From Eubacterium sp. (GTDB lineage Bacteria > Bacillota > Clostridia > Oscillospirales > Acutalibacteraceae): 64,000 bases of DNA. The stretch lies in the NCBI GenBank assembly GCA_022511225.1, contig JAFLRZ010000003.1, positions 1-64,000 of the forward strand, written 5' to 3'. The first letter of the stretch is position 1. Each line of letters begins with the position of its first letter. The position numbers and the translations under genes were made by a program. Below are positions 36,829 to 46,026 of the stretch, piece after piece. The notes beneath the pieces were generated by a model. That model saw only the letters and a program-made list of their open reading frames with translations, did not search any database and was not told the origin of the DNA.

Positions 36829-37164
36829 ATGCCGTTTATTGAGGTTAAAACAAATCAGAAAATTAATGATAAAGCAGAGCTCAAGGCTCAGCTCGGTCAG
36901 GCAATCACTGCTATCCCCGGCAAGAGCGAAGCTTGGCTTATGGTAGAGCTTGAGGATAGCAAGACTATGTACTTCAAGGGAAGTGACGAGCCTTGCGCAA
37001 TGTTTGAAATTGCCATTTTCGGTAGTGCGTCAGACAGTGCATTTGAAGACCTGACAAAGCGAATCTGCCGGATAAGCGTTGAGCTTTTAGGTGTTCCTGC
37101 CGACAGAACGTACGTCAAATATACTGAAATTGATAAGTGGGGATATAATAATTTTAATTTTTAA
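36829..37164 (+). CDS. MIF/phenylpyruvate-tautomerase-like protein
   Basis: A protein of 111 residues of the tautomerase superfamily. The MPFIEVKTN start exposes the catalytic Pro after Met removal. The 110-residue length and the segment VPADRTYVKYTEID fit the MIF family rather than the 60-residue 4-oxalocrotonate tautomerases. The natural substrate is unknown. It is the last gene of the unit, before a strong bidirectional terminator. Confidence 0.75.
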   Translation: MPFIEVKTNQKINDKAELKAQLGQAITAIPGKSEAWLMVELEDSKTMYFKGSDEPCAMFEIAIFGSASDSAFEDLTKRICRISVELLGVPADRTYVKYTEIDKWGYNNFNF

Positions 37165-37203
37165 TTATGTAGTTTTTTATCAGGAAATAAAGGATTCATA
37201 ATC

Positions 37204-37237
37204 AAAAAGCCGACTCAAATAATTGAGTCGGCTTTTC
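37204..37237. terminator. Bidirectional terminator between the tautomerase gene and serA
   Basis: A 14-base stem aaaagccgactcaa/ttgagtcggctttt with a four-base loop, with A and T tracts on either side. Confidence 0.9.
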
Positions 37238-37251
37238 TATTTTAAATGCTT

Positions 37252-38412
37252 TTATTTGATAACTCTAACTCTGATAACACCGTCAATAGCAGTAATATCA
37301 TCGATAACCTGCTGTGAAGCTTCTGTGTCTGTATCAATAATTGAATAAGCCCACTCACCGCGGTTCTTATCCTCGAATGAAGAAATATTGATACCGTCCT
37401 TGCTGATTGTGTCTGTAATAGTAGCAATCATATTAGGCTGATTCTTGTGAATAACCGTAATTCTTGCCACACCTGTCTTTGCCATTGATACTGCAGGCAT
37501 ATTAACAGAATTCTTGATATTTCCGTTTTCAAGGAAATCAACAAGCTCTAACGCACCCATTGAAGCGCAGTTCTCTTCACTCTCAGGAGTTGAAGCACCA
37601 AGGTGAGGAATAGCGATTACGCCGTCAACACCGATAAGGTCTGCTGATGGGAAATCTGTAACGTACGCTGCCATCTTTCCGTTTTCAAGAGCGTCGATAA
37701 CGTCTGCTGAAGCTGCAAGATCGCCTCTTGCAAAGTTCATAATTCTTACAGTATCCTTCATCTTTGCAATATTTTCTGCGCCGATCATACCCTTTGTTTC
37801 GGGAGTAAGAGGTACGTGGAGAGTAAGGTAATCAGCAACAGGGTAAATTTCGTCAAGATTGTTGTTTACAGTGATGCCTGCCTTAAGCTGAGCATCCTCA
37901 GGTAAAAACGGATCGTAGCCGATAACTGTCATACCAAGGTCAACAGCAGCCTCTGCAACGAGTCTGCCGATAGCACCAAGACCGATAACACCAAGAGTCT
38001 TGCCCTTGATTTCAGGACCTGCAAAAGCACTCTTGCCCTTTTCAACTGTCTTGCCTACGTTGTCGCCCTCGTCTTTGATAGTCTTGCACCAGTCGATAGC
38101 CTTTGTAACCTTTCTGCTTGAAAGAAGCATACCGCAGATTACGAGCTCCTTAACTGCGTTTGCGTTAGCGCCCGGTGTGTTGAAAACAACGATACCCTTT
38201 TCTGCGCAGTCAGCAACAGGAATATTATTTACACCTGCACCTGCTCTTGCAATTGCAAGAAGTGACTCAGGCATTTCCATATCGTGCATAGACGCACTGC
38301 GAACCATTATTGCATCAGGATTTTCAATATCATCAGCATAGGTGTACTTTGCTGTATCAAACTTTGAAAGACCTATGTCTGAGATTTTATTAAGTGTCTT
38401 AATGTTAAACAT
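37252..38412 (-). CDS. serA: D-3-phosphoglycerate dehydrogenase
   Basis: A protein of 386 residues. NAD-binding GLGAIGRLVAEAA near 146, catalytic His in IPHLGAST near 275 and a C-terminal ACT domain (about 318-386) with the start ARITVIHKNQPNM. It makes 3-phosphohydroxypyruvate, the first step of serine synthesis; the ACT domain usually senses serine. It overlaps the serC stop by one base (TAATG). Confidence 0.92.
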   Translation of the reverse strand: MFNIKTLNKISDIGLSKFDTAKYTYADDIENPDAIMVRSASMHDMEMPESLLAIARAGAGVNNIPVADCAEKGIVVFNTPGANANAVKELVICGMLLSSRKVTKAIDWCKTIKDEGDNVGKTVEKGKSAFAGPEIKGKTLGVIGLGAIGRLVAEAAVDLGMTVIGYDPFLPEDAQLKAGITVNNNLDEIYPVADYLTLHVPLTPETKGMIGAENIAKMKDTVRIMNFARGDLAASADVIDALENGKMAAYVTDFPSADLIGVDGVIAIPHLGASTPESEENCASMGALELVDFLENGNIKNSVNMPAVSMAKTGVARITVIHKNQPNMIATITDTISKDGINISSFEDKNRGEWAYSIIDTDTEASQQVIDDITAIDGVIRVRVIK

Positions 38413-39497
38413 TATTTGTTTTCCTCCTCAAACTTAGCCATAAACTCAACAAGCTTCTCAACACCCTCAATCGGCATTGCGTTGTAGATAGAAGCTCTCA
38501 TACCGCCTACTGAACGGTGACCCTTAAGATTTACGAAGCCTGCTTCTGTAGCCTCGGCAATAAACTTCTTTTCAAGCTCGTCATCACCGATAACGAAAGG
38601 TACGTTCATAAGAGAACGGTCCTCAGCAACTACTGTGCCCTTGAACATTTCTGAGCTGTCAAGGAAATTGTAGAGGATTGCAGCCTTCTTCTCGTTTCTT
38701 TCCTTCATCTTTGCAAGACCGCCGATGTCGTTCTTAATCCACTCAAGAACAAGCTTGCAGATATAAATTGTCCAGCAAGGAGGAGTGTTGTAAAGTGAAT
38801 CAGCATCAGCCTGAATCTGATAGTTCATCATAACAGGGGTGCTCTCTCTTGCCTTGCCGAGAAGATCCTCGCGGATAATTGCAACAACAAGACCTGCAGG
38901 AGCAACGTTCTTCTGTGCACCGAAGTAAACCACACCGAACTTGCTGATATCAAGAGGCTCTGAAAGAGCGCAGGAAGATACGTCTGCAATAAGAACCTTA
39001 TCGCCTACAGGAGGAAGCTCCTTGTAAATTGTGCCGTAAATAGTGTTGTTCATACAAATATAAACGTAGTCAACGTCATCACGGAAATCCTCAGGCTTTG
39101 TCTTTGGAATATATGAGAAAGTCTTGTCAGCAGATGAAGCAGCAGCTACAACGTCGCCGTACTTCTGAGCCTCCTGAAATGCCTTCTTTGCCCACTGGCC
39201 TGTGATGATGTAATCAGCCTTACCGCTGCCGTTCATAAAGTTGAGCGGAATTGCTGAAAACTGTGCAGAAGCACCACCCTGAAGGAATAATACCTTGTAG
39301 TTATCAGGAATGTTGTAAAGCTCTCTCATAAGAGCCTCTGCATCCTTAATAATCTTGTCAAACACCTTTGAGCGGTGGCTCATCTCCATTACAGACTGAC
39401 CGCTGCCCTGATAATCCATCATTTCTGCAGCAGCCTGCTCAAGAACCTTTTCAGGTAATGTTGATGGGCCTGCACTGAAATTATAAACTCTTGCCAT
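38412..39497 (-). CDS. serC: Phosphoserine aminotransferase
   Basis: A protein of 361 residues. The start YNFSAGPSTLP and the PLP-binding Lys in FGAQKNVAPAG near 195 are diagnostic. It converts 3-phosphohydroxypyruvate and glutamate to phosphoserine. First gene of serC-serA, with a near-consensus promoter. The third enzyme, SerB, is not in this unit. Confidence 0.95.
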   Translation of the reverse strand: MARVYNFSAGPSTLPEKVLEQAAAEMMDYQGSGQSVMEMSHRSKVFDKIIKDAEALMRELYNIPDNYKVLFLQGGASAQFSAIPLNFMNGSGKADYIITGQWAKKAFQEAQKYGDVVAAASSADKTFSYIPKTKPEDFRDDVDYVYICMNNTIYGTIYKELPPVGDKVLIADVSSCALSEPLDISKFGVVYFGAQKNVAPAGLVVAIIREDLLGKARESTPVMMNYQIQADADSLYNTPPCWTIYICKLVLEWIKNDIGGLAKMKERNEKKAAILYNFLDSSEMFKGTVVAEDRSLMNVPFVIGDDELEKKFIAEATEAGFVNLKGHRSVGGMRASIYNAMPIEGVEKLVEFMAKFEEENK

Positions 39498-39533
39498 AGT
39501 TTTTTCTCCTAACTAATAAAATATTGTTACTTT

Positions 39534-39561
39534 ATTATAGTATTGTTTAAGATTTTGTCAA
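39534..39561 (-). promoter_or_regulatory. Sigma-A promoter of serC-serA
   Basis: On the minus strand a perfect TTGACA (39561-39556), a 16-base spacer and a perfect TATAAT (39539-39534), 37 bases upstream of the start. Confidence 0.85.
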
Positions 39562-39588
39562 TATTTAATTATAAACTTTGGAACATAT

Positions 39589-39629
39589 CACAATAGATTG
39601 TTAACTTTTTAACAATATTGTGTTTTTTT
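39589..39629 (+). terminator. Terminator-like hairpin upstream of the serC promoter
   Basis: cacaat and attgttaa pair with ttaacaat and attgtg (14 pairs with a two-base bulge) around a four-base loop, followed by seven T on the plus strand. No plus-strand gene ends here, so it would stop an antisense transcript or act as a DNA site. Confidence 0.5.
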
Positions 39630-39756
39630 AAGCCAAAGTCGTTAATATAATGCAAAAAAACGACGTGTTTTGATTATTATTTTAGTATATATTAATATTT
39701 ATTTTCATTTTATATTGTGCTATAATTTTAAAACAAAAATCTCAGGCGGTGAAAAA

Positions 39757-40584
39757 ATGTCTATCAAAATCATAGCAAGCGACCTTGACGGCACGCTGAT
39801 GTCAACAGACCATATGACCGTATCGCCCCGTACTAAAGAAGCACTGAAAAGGGCACACGATATGGGAGTAAAGCTTGCTATTGCAACAGGCAGACCGCTG
39901 GCGCTCATTGATTATGTTGTAGAGCAGATTCCGTTTGTTGACTACGTAATAACTGCAAACGGCGCATGCGTATACGATATGGCGCAAAAGAAAAACATAT
40001 ATACGGACTTAATCTCAAACGAAATCACGAAAGAGCTGATTACATACTTTCTAAGCCGTAAGGTGTTCTTTGACGTTTATATTGACGGCAGAAGCAAATA
40101 CCAGCTTGACACTCAGAAATATTTTGAAAATAATGCTTTTTCTCAGGAATTTATAGACGAGGTCATAAAATCAATGGACGGCTTTGAAAATCTGTCGGAA
40201 TTTGTCGCAGATAAGGGCATTGAAAAAATAACTCTTTATTCCGTCAAGGATAGTGATTACGATACGTTCAAAGGAAAAATGGAGCTTTTAGGTCTGTCGG
40301 CTTCTACGAGCTTTAAGGGTAGTCTTGAGGCTACCTCGGCTACAGCGCACAAGGGACTTGCTCTTAAAGGACTGTGTGATATTTTAGGCTTTACGGCTGA
40401 TGAGGCTATGAGCTTCGGTGATGCAGGAAACGACTGCCCTATGCTTGAATTTGCAAAATATTCCTTTGCTATGAAAAATGCAACGGCGCAGTGCAAGGCT
40501 TCGGCAAAATATATAACCGAAAGCAACGGAAAAGACGGTGTTGCTCAGGCTATTGAAAAATTTGTATTAACTTCAGATTTTTAA
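39757..40584 (+). CDS. Cof-type HAD phosphatase
   Basis: A protein of 275 residues. Motif I is DLDGTL near 8-13, a Lys is in a motif III region after GSLEAT, and GDAGNDCPML near 226 is motif IV. A C2b-type cap lies between. Members remove phosphate from sugar phosphates, FMN or other small molecules. The ATG at 39757 is set by AGGCGGTGA; the frame extends to 39670 over the promoter. An extended -10 (TGCTATAAT) lies about 30 bases before the start. Confidence 0.85.
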   Translation: MSIKIIASDLDGTLMSTDHMTVSPRTKEALKRAHDMGVKLAIATGRPLALIDYVVEQIPFVDYVITANGACVYDMAQKKNIYTDLISNEITKELITYFLSRKVFFDVYIDGRSKYQLDTQKYFENNAFSQEFIDEVIKSMDGFENLSEFVADKGIEKITLYSVKDSDYDTFKGKMELLGLSASTSFKGSLEATSATAHKGLALKGLCDILGFTADEAMSFGDAGNDCPMLEFAKYSFAMKNATAQCKASAKYITESNGKDGVAQAIEKFVLTSDF

Positions 40585-40606
40585 CAAAATTTGAAAGAAT
40601 ATTATG

Positions 40607-40635
40607 TTGAAAAAGCAATAATTATTTAGTATATT
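40607..40635 (+). promoter_or_regulatory. Sigma-A promoter of the Nfn/NuoEF-like operon
   Basis: TTGAAA (40607-40612), 17 bases, TATATT (40630-40635), 45 bases before the first start. Confidence 0.65.
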
Positions 40636-40680
40636 ATATAGAAAACGATTATGTAATTATATGCTAATACGGAGGTCGCT

Positions 40681-41151
40681 ATGGAGAATATTGATATTAA
40701 GCTTATCGCACCGATACTTGATGAGCTTGCAGACGTAAAAGGCTCACTTATTACAATTTTGCAGAAAACTCAGGAAATTTACGGTTATCTTCCTAAAGAG
40801 GCAATCTGCGCCATCAGCGAAAGAACAGGAATTGCCGAGAGCGAAATTATGGGTGTTGCTACGTTTTATACGCAGTTCAGGCTCACACCTGTAGGCAAAT
40901 ATCTTATAATGCTGTGTCAGGGCACTGCCTGCCACGTTAATTCAAGCGAGCTTATATTGCAGACTATTAAGGATGAGCTTGGTATTGATGACGGCGAAAC
41001 AACCGAGGACGGACTGTTTACGCTCAAATGCGTTGCGTGCCTCGGCTGCTGCTCACTGTCACCCGTTATGATGATTAACGAGGATACATACGGCTCGCTC
41101 ACACCCGATAAGACTAAGAAGATTCTTAAAGAGCTGAGGGAGGCAGAATGA
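40681..41151 (+). CDS. stnA: NuoE/HydC-like [2Fe-2S] subunit (StnA-like)
   Basis: A protein of 156 residues with the 24-kDa thioredoxin-like [2Fe-2S] fold. The four ligands are C79 and C84 (CQGTAC) and C120 and C124 (CLGCC). In bifurcating hydrogenases and transhydrogenases it passes electrons next to the NuoF-like subunit. The neighbours lack a hydrogenase and end with a GltD-like flavoprotein, so I favour the Sporomusa-type Nfn complex over a hydrogenase or complex I. Confidence 0.75.
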   Translation: MENIDIKLIAPILDELADVKGSLITILQKTQEIYGYLPKEAICAISERTGIAESEIMGVATFYTQFRLTPVGKYLIMLCQGTACHVNSSELILQTIKDELGIDDGETTEDGLFTLKCVACLGCCSLSPVMMINEDTYGSLTPDKTKKILKELREAE

Positions 41152-42896
41152 TGAAGATAGTTGTAGGAGAAGGCTCTTGCGGAATCGCTGCAGGAGCGCA
41201 AAAGGTAAGAAAAGCATTAGAAAAGGAAAATCTCGGCGGTGCAGTGCTTACGATTGCAGGCTGTATCGGTATGTGCTACCTCGAGCCTATCGTTGATATT
41301 TACGAGGATGACAAGGAAGTAAAAAGGCTTGTTCGCGTAACAGAGCAGGATGCAAAAAAAATTGCCGAATATGCTCAGACAGGAAACGAGGATATTATTT
41401 CCGATTTACTCGTATCTGACGAGGACAAGGAATTTTTGTCAAAGCAAACGAGAATCGCACTCCGCCGCTGCGGTATCATCAACCCTGAGGAGCTTGACGA
41501 TTTCGTTAATGCTGACGGCTATTCTGCCCTTAAAAAAGCTATTACCACTATGACGCCGGAAGAGGTCATTGAGGTTATCAAGGTATCAGGTCTTGCCGGC
41601 AGAGGCGGTGCAGGCTTCCCGACTTGGTTTAAGTGGAACGCTGCAAGGCAGTCTGAGGGAGAGGAAAAATATCTTATCTGCAACGCAGACGAGGGTGATC
41701 CCGGTGCTTTTATGGACAGAGCTGTAATCGAGTCCGACCCTCACAATCTTATTGAGGGTATGCTTATCGGTGCATACGCCATAGGTGCAAGCAACGCAGT
41801 GGTCTACGTTCGTGCAGAATATCCGCTTGCTATCAGACGACTTGAAAGAGCTATTGAGCAGGCTACTCAGGCAGGCTATCTCGGAGATAATATTTTCGGC
41901 ACTGATTTCTGCTGTAAAATGACTATCAAGGCAGGTGCAGGCGCATTTGTCTGCGGTGAGGAAACTGCTCTTATTGAATCACTTGAGGGTCACCGCGGTA
42001 TGCCGAGGCTTAAGCCTCCGTTCCCTGCGCAGAGCGGTTACTGGAGAAAGCCGTCAAACATTAACAACGTTGAAACGTTTGCTAACGTAAGCTGGATAAT
42101 AAATAACGGCGGTGAAGCTTTTGCGGCTATGGGCACTGAGGGCTCAAAGGGCACAAAGGTATTTGCCGTTACAGGTAAGATTAAAAGAAGCGGACTTGTT
42201 GAAATTCCTATGGGCAAAACTCTTAGCGACGTCATTTTTGACATCGGCGGAGGAATGAAGGGCGACAAGGAGTTTAAGGCTGTTCAGATGGGTGGTCCGT
42301 CAGGCGGATGTATCCCTGCAAGCCTTATTGACACGGTTATCGACTACAAGGCACTCGGCGCAACCGGAGCAATTATGGGCTCAGGCGGTATGGTTGTTAT
42401 GGACGAGAGCACCTGTATGGTAGGAATGGCTAAATTCTTCCTCGACTTCACTGCTAAGGAAAGCTGCGGTAAATGCGTTCACTGCCGTATCGGTACTACG
42501 AGAATGCTCGAAATCCTTGCACGAATTACCGACGGCAACGGCAGGGACGGTGATATCGAGCTGCTCGAGGAGCTTTGCTACGGCATAAAGGACGGAGCGC
42601 TTTGCGGTCTTGGTCAGACTGCTCCGAATCCGGTGCTTACCACAATCAAATATTTCAGAGATGAATACGAGGCTCACATTAATGAAAAAACCTGCCCTGC
42701 CGGAGAATGTGCAAGCCTTATTGAATATTCAATAGTTGCTGACAAATGTAAGGGTTGTACTCTTTGCGCAAGAAATTGCCCTGTAAATGCAATTTCAGGC
42801 GAGGTCAAGTCGACTCATACTATAAATACAGAAAAATGTATCAAGTGCGGTAAGTGTATTCAGAACTGCCGATTTGATGCAATTATAAAAAGATAG
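41148..42896 (+). CDS. stnB: NuoF/HydB-like FMN and iron-sulfur subunit (StnB-like)
   Basis: A protein of 582 residues. An N-terminal thioredoxin-like domain with C11, C39 and C43 (possible [2Fe-2S]), then the NADH/FMN domain with GRGGAGFPTW near 145 and DEGDPGAFMDR near 180. The SLBB region and the [4Fe-4S] motif SCGKCVHCRIG follow near 440. At the C terminus are two ferredoxin clusters, CKGCTLCARNCP and CIKCGKCIQNC. It oxidises or reduces NAD(H) at the FMN and connects it to ferredoxin. It overlaps the first subunit by four bases. Confidence 0.85.
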   Translation: MMKIVVGEGSCGIAAGAQKVRKALEKENLGGAVLTIAGCIGMCYLEPIVDIYEDDKEVKRLVRVTEQDAKKIAEYAQTGNEDIISDLLVSDEDKEFLSKQTRIALRRCGIINPEELDDFVNADGYSALKKAITTMTPEEVIEVIKVSGLAGRGGAGFPTWFKWNAARQSEGEEKYLICNADEGDPGAFMDRAVIESDPHNLIEGMLIGAYAIGASNAVVYVRAEYPLAIRRLERAIEQATQAGYLGDNIFGTDFCCKMTIKAGAGAFVCGEETALIESLEGHRGMPRLKPPFPAQSGYWRKPSNINNVETFANVSWIINNGGEAFAAMGTEGSKGTKVFAVTGKIKRSGLVEIPMGKTLSDVIFDIGGGMKGDKEFKAVQMGGPSGGCIPASLIDTVIDYKALGATGAIMGSGGMVVMDESTCMVGMAKFFLDFTAKESCGKCVHCRIGTTRMLEILARITDGNGRDGDIELLEELCYGIKDGALCGLGQTAPNPVLTTIKYFRDEYEAHINEKTCPAGECASLIEYSIVADKCKGCTLCARNCPVNAISGEVKSTHTINTEKCIKCGKCIQNCRFDAIIKR

Positions 42897-42908
42897 GAGG
42901 AGCAGAAA

Positions 42909-45125
42909 ATGGATATGTTAAAAATTACTATCAACGGCAAGGAAGTAACTGCTCCTGCAGGCAGCACTATTTTACAGGCTGCAAGACAGAATGGTATATA
43001 TATCCCCACTCTTTGCTATGACGAGGCAGTTGAGGTTTACGGTGCGTGCGGACTTTGTGTTGTAGAGGCTGAGGGTGTGCCGAAGCTTCTTCGCTCCTGC
43101 TCAGCTAAAATCAGCGAGGGTATGGTGATTAACACAGAGAGCGAGAGAGTTATCAAGTCAAGGAAGATTGCAATGGAGCTTCTTATGTCGGCTCACGACG
43201 GTGACTGCATTGCTCCCTGTCAGCTTGCATGCCCTGCAAATACGGATTGTCAGGGATACGTAGGTCTTATTGCAAACGGCGAGTTTGATACGGCGCTTAA
43301 GCTTATTAAGGAAACTAATCCGCTTCCGGCTTCTATCGGAAGAGTGTGCCCTCACCCTTGCGAAAAGGCTTGCAGACGTGCCAAGGTTGAGGAGCCGATT
43401 AACATTGCTCAGCTTAAATTCTTTGCGGCAGACCTTGACCTTAAGGGCGAAAGCTATCTGCCTGAATGTGCAAAAAGCACGGGCAAAAAGGTTGCAATCG
43501 TAGGCGGCGGTCCGGCAGGACTTACTGCGGCGGTATACCTTCGCAGGCTCGGTCACGAGGTTACCGTTTTTGATATGATGGACAAAATGGGCGGTATGCT
43601 CAGATACGGTATTCCGCAGTACAGACTGCCTAAAGAGGTGCTTGATGCAGAAATCGGTCTTATAGAAAAATCAGGTGTCCGCCTTGTTAATAATTGCAGA
43701 TTCGGCAAGGACGTTACACTCGAAATGCTTAAATCAGTAAATGATGCCGTCATTCTTGCTCCCGGTGCATGGAAGTCAAGCCCGATGAGAGTTAAGGGCG
43801 AGGACATCAACGGCGTATATGGCGGTATAGATTTTCTTCGCAGTGTTATTCAGGGCAATCCCGTGCCAATCGGCAACAGGGTTGCAGTCTGCGGCGGAGG
43901 TAATACTGCTATGGATGCGTGCCGCACTGCCGTTCGCCTCGGTGCAAAAGAGGTATACGTAATCTACCGCAGAACCGAAAAAGAAATGCCTGCCGAGGAA
44001 ATCGAAATCAAGGAGTCAAAGGAAGAGGGCGTAATTTACAAATTCCTCACAAATCCTATCGAAATTCACGAGGAAAACGGCAGAGTTTCAGGTATGACGC
44101 TTCAGCTTATGGAGCTTGGTGAGCCTGATGCAAGCGGAAGAAGAAGTCCCGTAGCAATTGAGGGCAAGACAGAATATCTGCCTCTTGACAGCGTAATTAT
44201 GGCTATCGGTCAGAAGCTTGATCCGACAGACTTCGACTGTGTTGAGCTTACAAACAGAGGAACAATCAAGGCAGACGAGGACTGCTTTACAACTAATATT
44301 GACGGCGTATTTGCTATCGGTGATGCTACAAACAAGGGTGCATCAATTGCAATTGCCGCCATCGGTGAAGCTGACAGATGTGTTAAGGCAGTTGACGCTT
44401 ATCTTAAGGGACAGACCTTTGACGCAAAAACTCCGTTCATCAGCAAACGAGATGACGACAGAGTTGACGTAAGCGACAGAGAGATTCAGCCGAGAACAGT
44501 TGCCAAGGTGCTCAATGCCGAGGTCAGAAAGAATAATTTTGACGAGGTATCAATGGGTCTTATGGTTGAAGAGGCGCAGAAGGAGGCTCAAAGATGCCTT
44601 GAGTGCGGCTGCCGTGAATATTTCAAGTGCAATCTGCTTAACGTTGCACGCAGATATGACATCAACCCTGAGCGCTTTGCAGGCGAAATGCCACAGAAAT
44701 ATACGAGAGATGAAAATGCCTTCATCGAGCGCAATACTGCAAAATGTATTCTTTGCGGTCTTTGCGTGCGCTCCTGTAAAGAGGTTATGGACATCAGCGC
44801 AATCGGACTTTTAGGCAGAGGCTTCAAGACAAGCGTTTCTCCTGCGTTTGCACTTCCTCTTAATGAAACGAAGTGCTCCGACTGCGGACTCTGCGTAAGT
44901 CTTTGCCCTACGGGAGCACTCACCGAAAAATCTTCACTTAAAAAGCAGGTTCCGCTTAAGGAAACGTATTCGCTTGAAAAAGTCGTCGTTGACGGCAAGG
45001 AGTGCGAGCTGATAGTTTCACGCTATAACTCAAAAGTAATCCGCGCAGTACCTAACAACGATAATGCAAGAAATTGCGGTTTATCACGAGATGAGCTTTT
45101 GGAGCTTGTTAAGAAGTCTTGTTGA
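42909..45125 (+). CDS. stnC: Fused [2Fe-2S]-GltD-like NADPH flavoprotein with C-terminal ferredoxin (StnC-like)
   Basis: A protein of 738 residues. A NuoG-type [2Fe-2S] domain (about 1-80, with LCYDE and GACGLC) is fused to a glutamate-synthase-small-subunit/NfnB-like part. That part has CIAPCQLACPA near 100, FAD motif GGGPAG near 199 and NADP motif CGGGNTAMDA near 333 followed by YRRTEKEMPA. Two [4Fe-4S] motifs, CILCGLCVRSC and CSDCGLCVSLCP, close it. This order matches StnC of the Sporomusa-type Nfn, which couples NADPH, NAD+ and ferredoxin. GGAGGAG precedes the ATG. Confidence 0.75.
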   Translation: MDMLKITINGKEVTAPAGSTILQAARQNGIYIPTLCYDEAVEVYGACGLCVVEAEGVPKLLRSCSAKISEGMVINTESERVIKSRKIAMELLMSAHDGDCIAPCQLACPANTDCQGYVGLIANGEFDTALKLIKETNPLPASIGRVCPHPCEKACRRAKVEEPINIAQLKFFAADLDLKGESYLPECAKSTGKKVAIVGGGPAGLTAAVYLRRLGHEVTVFDMMDKMGGMLRYGIPQYRLPKEVLDAEIGLIEKSGVRLVNNCRFGKDVTLEMLKSVNDAVILAPGAWKSSPMRVKGEDINGVYGGIDFLRSVIQGNPVPIGNRVAVCGGGNTAMDACRTAVRLGAKEVYVIYRRTEKEMPAEEIEIKESKEEGVIYKFLTNPIEIHEENGRVSGMTLQLMELGEPDASGRRSPVAIEGKTEYLPLDSVIMAIGQKLDPTDFDCVELTNRGTIKADEDCFTTNIDGVFAIGDATNKGASIAIAAIGEADRCVKAVDAYLKGQTFDAKTPFISKRDDDRVDVSDREIQPRTVAKVLNAEVRKNNFDEVSMGLMVEEAQKEAQRCLECGCREYFKCNLLNVARRYDINPERFAGEMPQKYTRDENAFIERNTAKCILCGLCVRSCKEVMDISAIGLLGRGFKTSVSPAFALPLNETKCSDCGLCVSLCPTGALTEKSSLKKQVPLKETYSLEKVVVDGKECELIVSRYNSKVIRAVPNNDNARNCGLSRDELLELVKKSC

Positions 45126-45162
45126 TAGCTTATAGGTGCAAGCATTTCTCGGCAGATAAAAA

Positions 45163-45240
45163 GTGGGAGGCAGATTGCCTCCCTGCAAGTTCTCAGAAGT
45201 ATTGTTGTATGCTTGTAAGGGAGGATATCATCCCCCCGTT
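45163..45240. repeat. Palindromic repeat family copy D (long form)
   Basis: gtgggaggcagattgcctccctgcaag at the left and cttgtaagggaggatatcatccccccgtt at the right with a central spacer, 78 bases. It lies 38 bases after the third transhydrogenase gene and in front of convergent sleB. The ends have a few mismatches. Confidence 0.8.
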
Positions 45241-45258
45241 AAATAAAATATATGTAGC

Positions 45259-45290
45259 AAACAGCCTTCCCGAAAGCAGGAAGGCTGTTT
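45259..45290. terminator. Terminator between the transhydrogenase operon and sleB
   Basis: A perfect 12-base stem aaacagccttcc/ggaaggctgttt with an eight-base loop, ending two bases before the sleB stop. It serves both convergent genes. Confidence 0.8.
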
Positions 45291-45292
45291 TA

Positions 45293-45997
45293 CTATATAC
45301 AAAATCTGTGGTCGCCGATGACTTTAATTACTTGACGGGAATGGATAAAGGCGTCATTGGTCTTTTTTGGATTATAATAATAAATCGCACCGCCTGAGGG
45401 ATCCCAGCCGTTTATGGCATCCTGTGCTGCACGCTTTGCAGAATCGGCAACGTCCGCATACCAGTTTGAATCGTTCACGCACGAAAATGCACCCTTCTGA
45501 TATACGACACCGCTTATACTGTCGGGGAACGAGGGGTGTCTGACCCTGTTAAGAACAACTGCACCGACGGCAACCTGACCCTCATAGCTTTCACCGCGCG
45601 CCTCTGCACTGATTACCTTTGCAAGAAGCTGAACGTCTGAGCTCGTATAGTTTGTTGAATTACTCGTACTGCCGCCGAGTCCGAGATACAATAGCGTCTG
45701 ATTGCCGCAGATACCGTCAGCCGTGATTCCGCAGTTGCGCTGAAACTGTGTTACTGCCGTCTTTGTGGCACTGCCGTATATGCCGTCAATCGAACCCTTG
45801 TAATAGCCAAGAGAAGCGAGCTTTCGCTGAATGGATTTAACCTCATCACCTGTTGAGCCGTATTTTGACACCGCATAGGTACTGCTTTGCTCCTGCCTTG
45901 CGCTATAAACAATAATTCCTGCGCCTGCACCTAATAACAGAATAACAAGTGCCATAAAAACAGCGATAAATCTTTTGAACGTTTTATATACTGTCAT
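45293..45997 (-). CDS. sleB: Spore cortex-lytic enzyme SleB-like cell-wall hydrolase
   Basis: A protein of 234 residues. A membrane segment or signal (about 8-32), a peptidoglycan-binding domain (about 45-105, with GSTGDEVKSIQRKLASLGYY) and the Hydrolase_2 domain (about 120-234) with the catalytic Glu in AKVISAEARGES. SleB cleaves muramic-delta-lactam cortex as a lytic transglycosylase at germination. This supports a spore-forming host. The next gene upstream is a small membrane protein, not YpeB. Confidence 0.88.
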   Translation of the reverse strand: MTVYKTFKRFIAVFMALVILLLGAGAGIIVYSARQEQSSTYAVSKYGSTGDEVKSIQRKLASLGYYKGSIDGIYGSATKTAVTQFQRNCGITADGICGNQTLLYLGLGGSTSNSTNYTSSDVQLLAKVISAEARGESYEGQVAVGAVVLNRVRHPSFPDSISGVVYQKGAFSCVNDSNWYADVADSAKRAAQDAINGWDPSGGAIYYYNPKKTNDAFIHSRQVIKVIGDHRFCI

Positions 45998-46026
45998 ATT
46001 TATTTTCCTTTCTATTTATAATGTAG

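Noticed and set aside
37204-37237. Member of the repeat family at a convergent gene junction
   Set aside because: It is a plain bidirectional terminator without the cgggagg core, showing that convergent junctions do not always hold the repeat.
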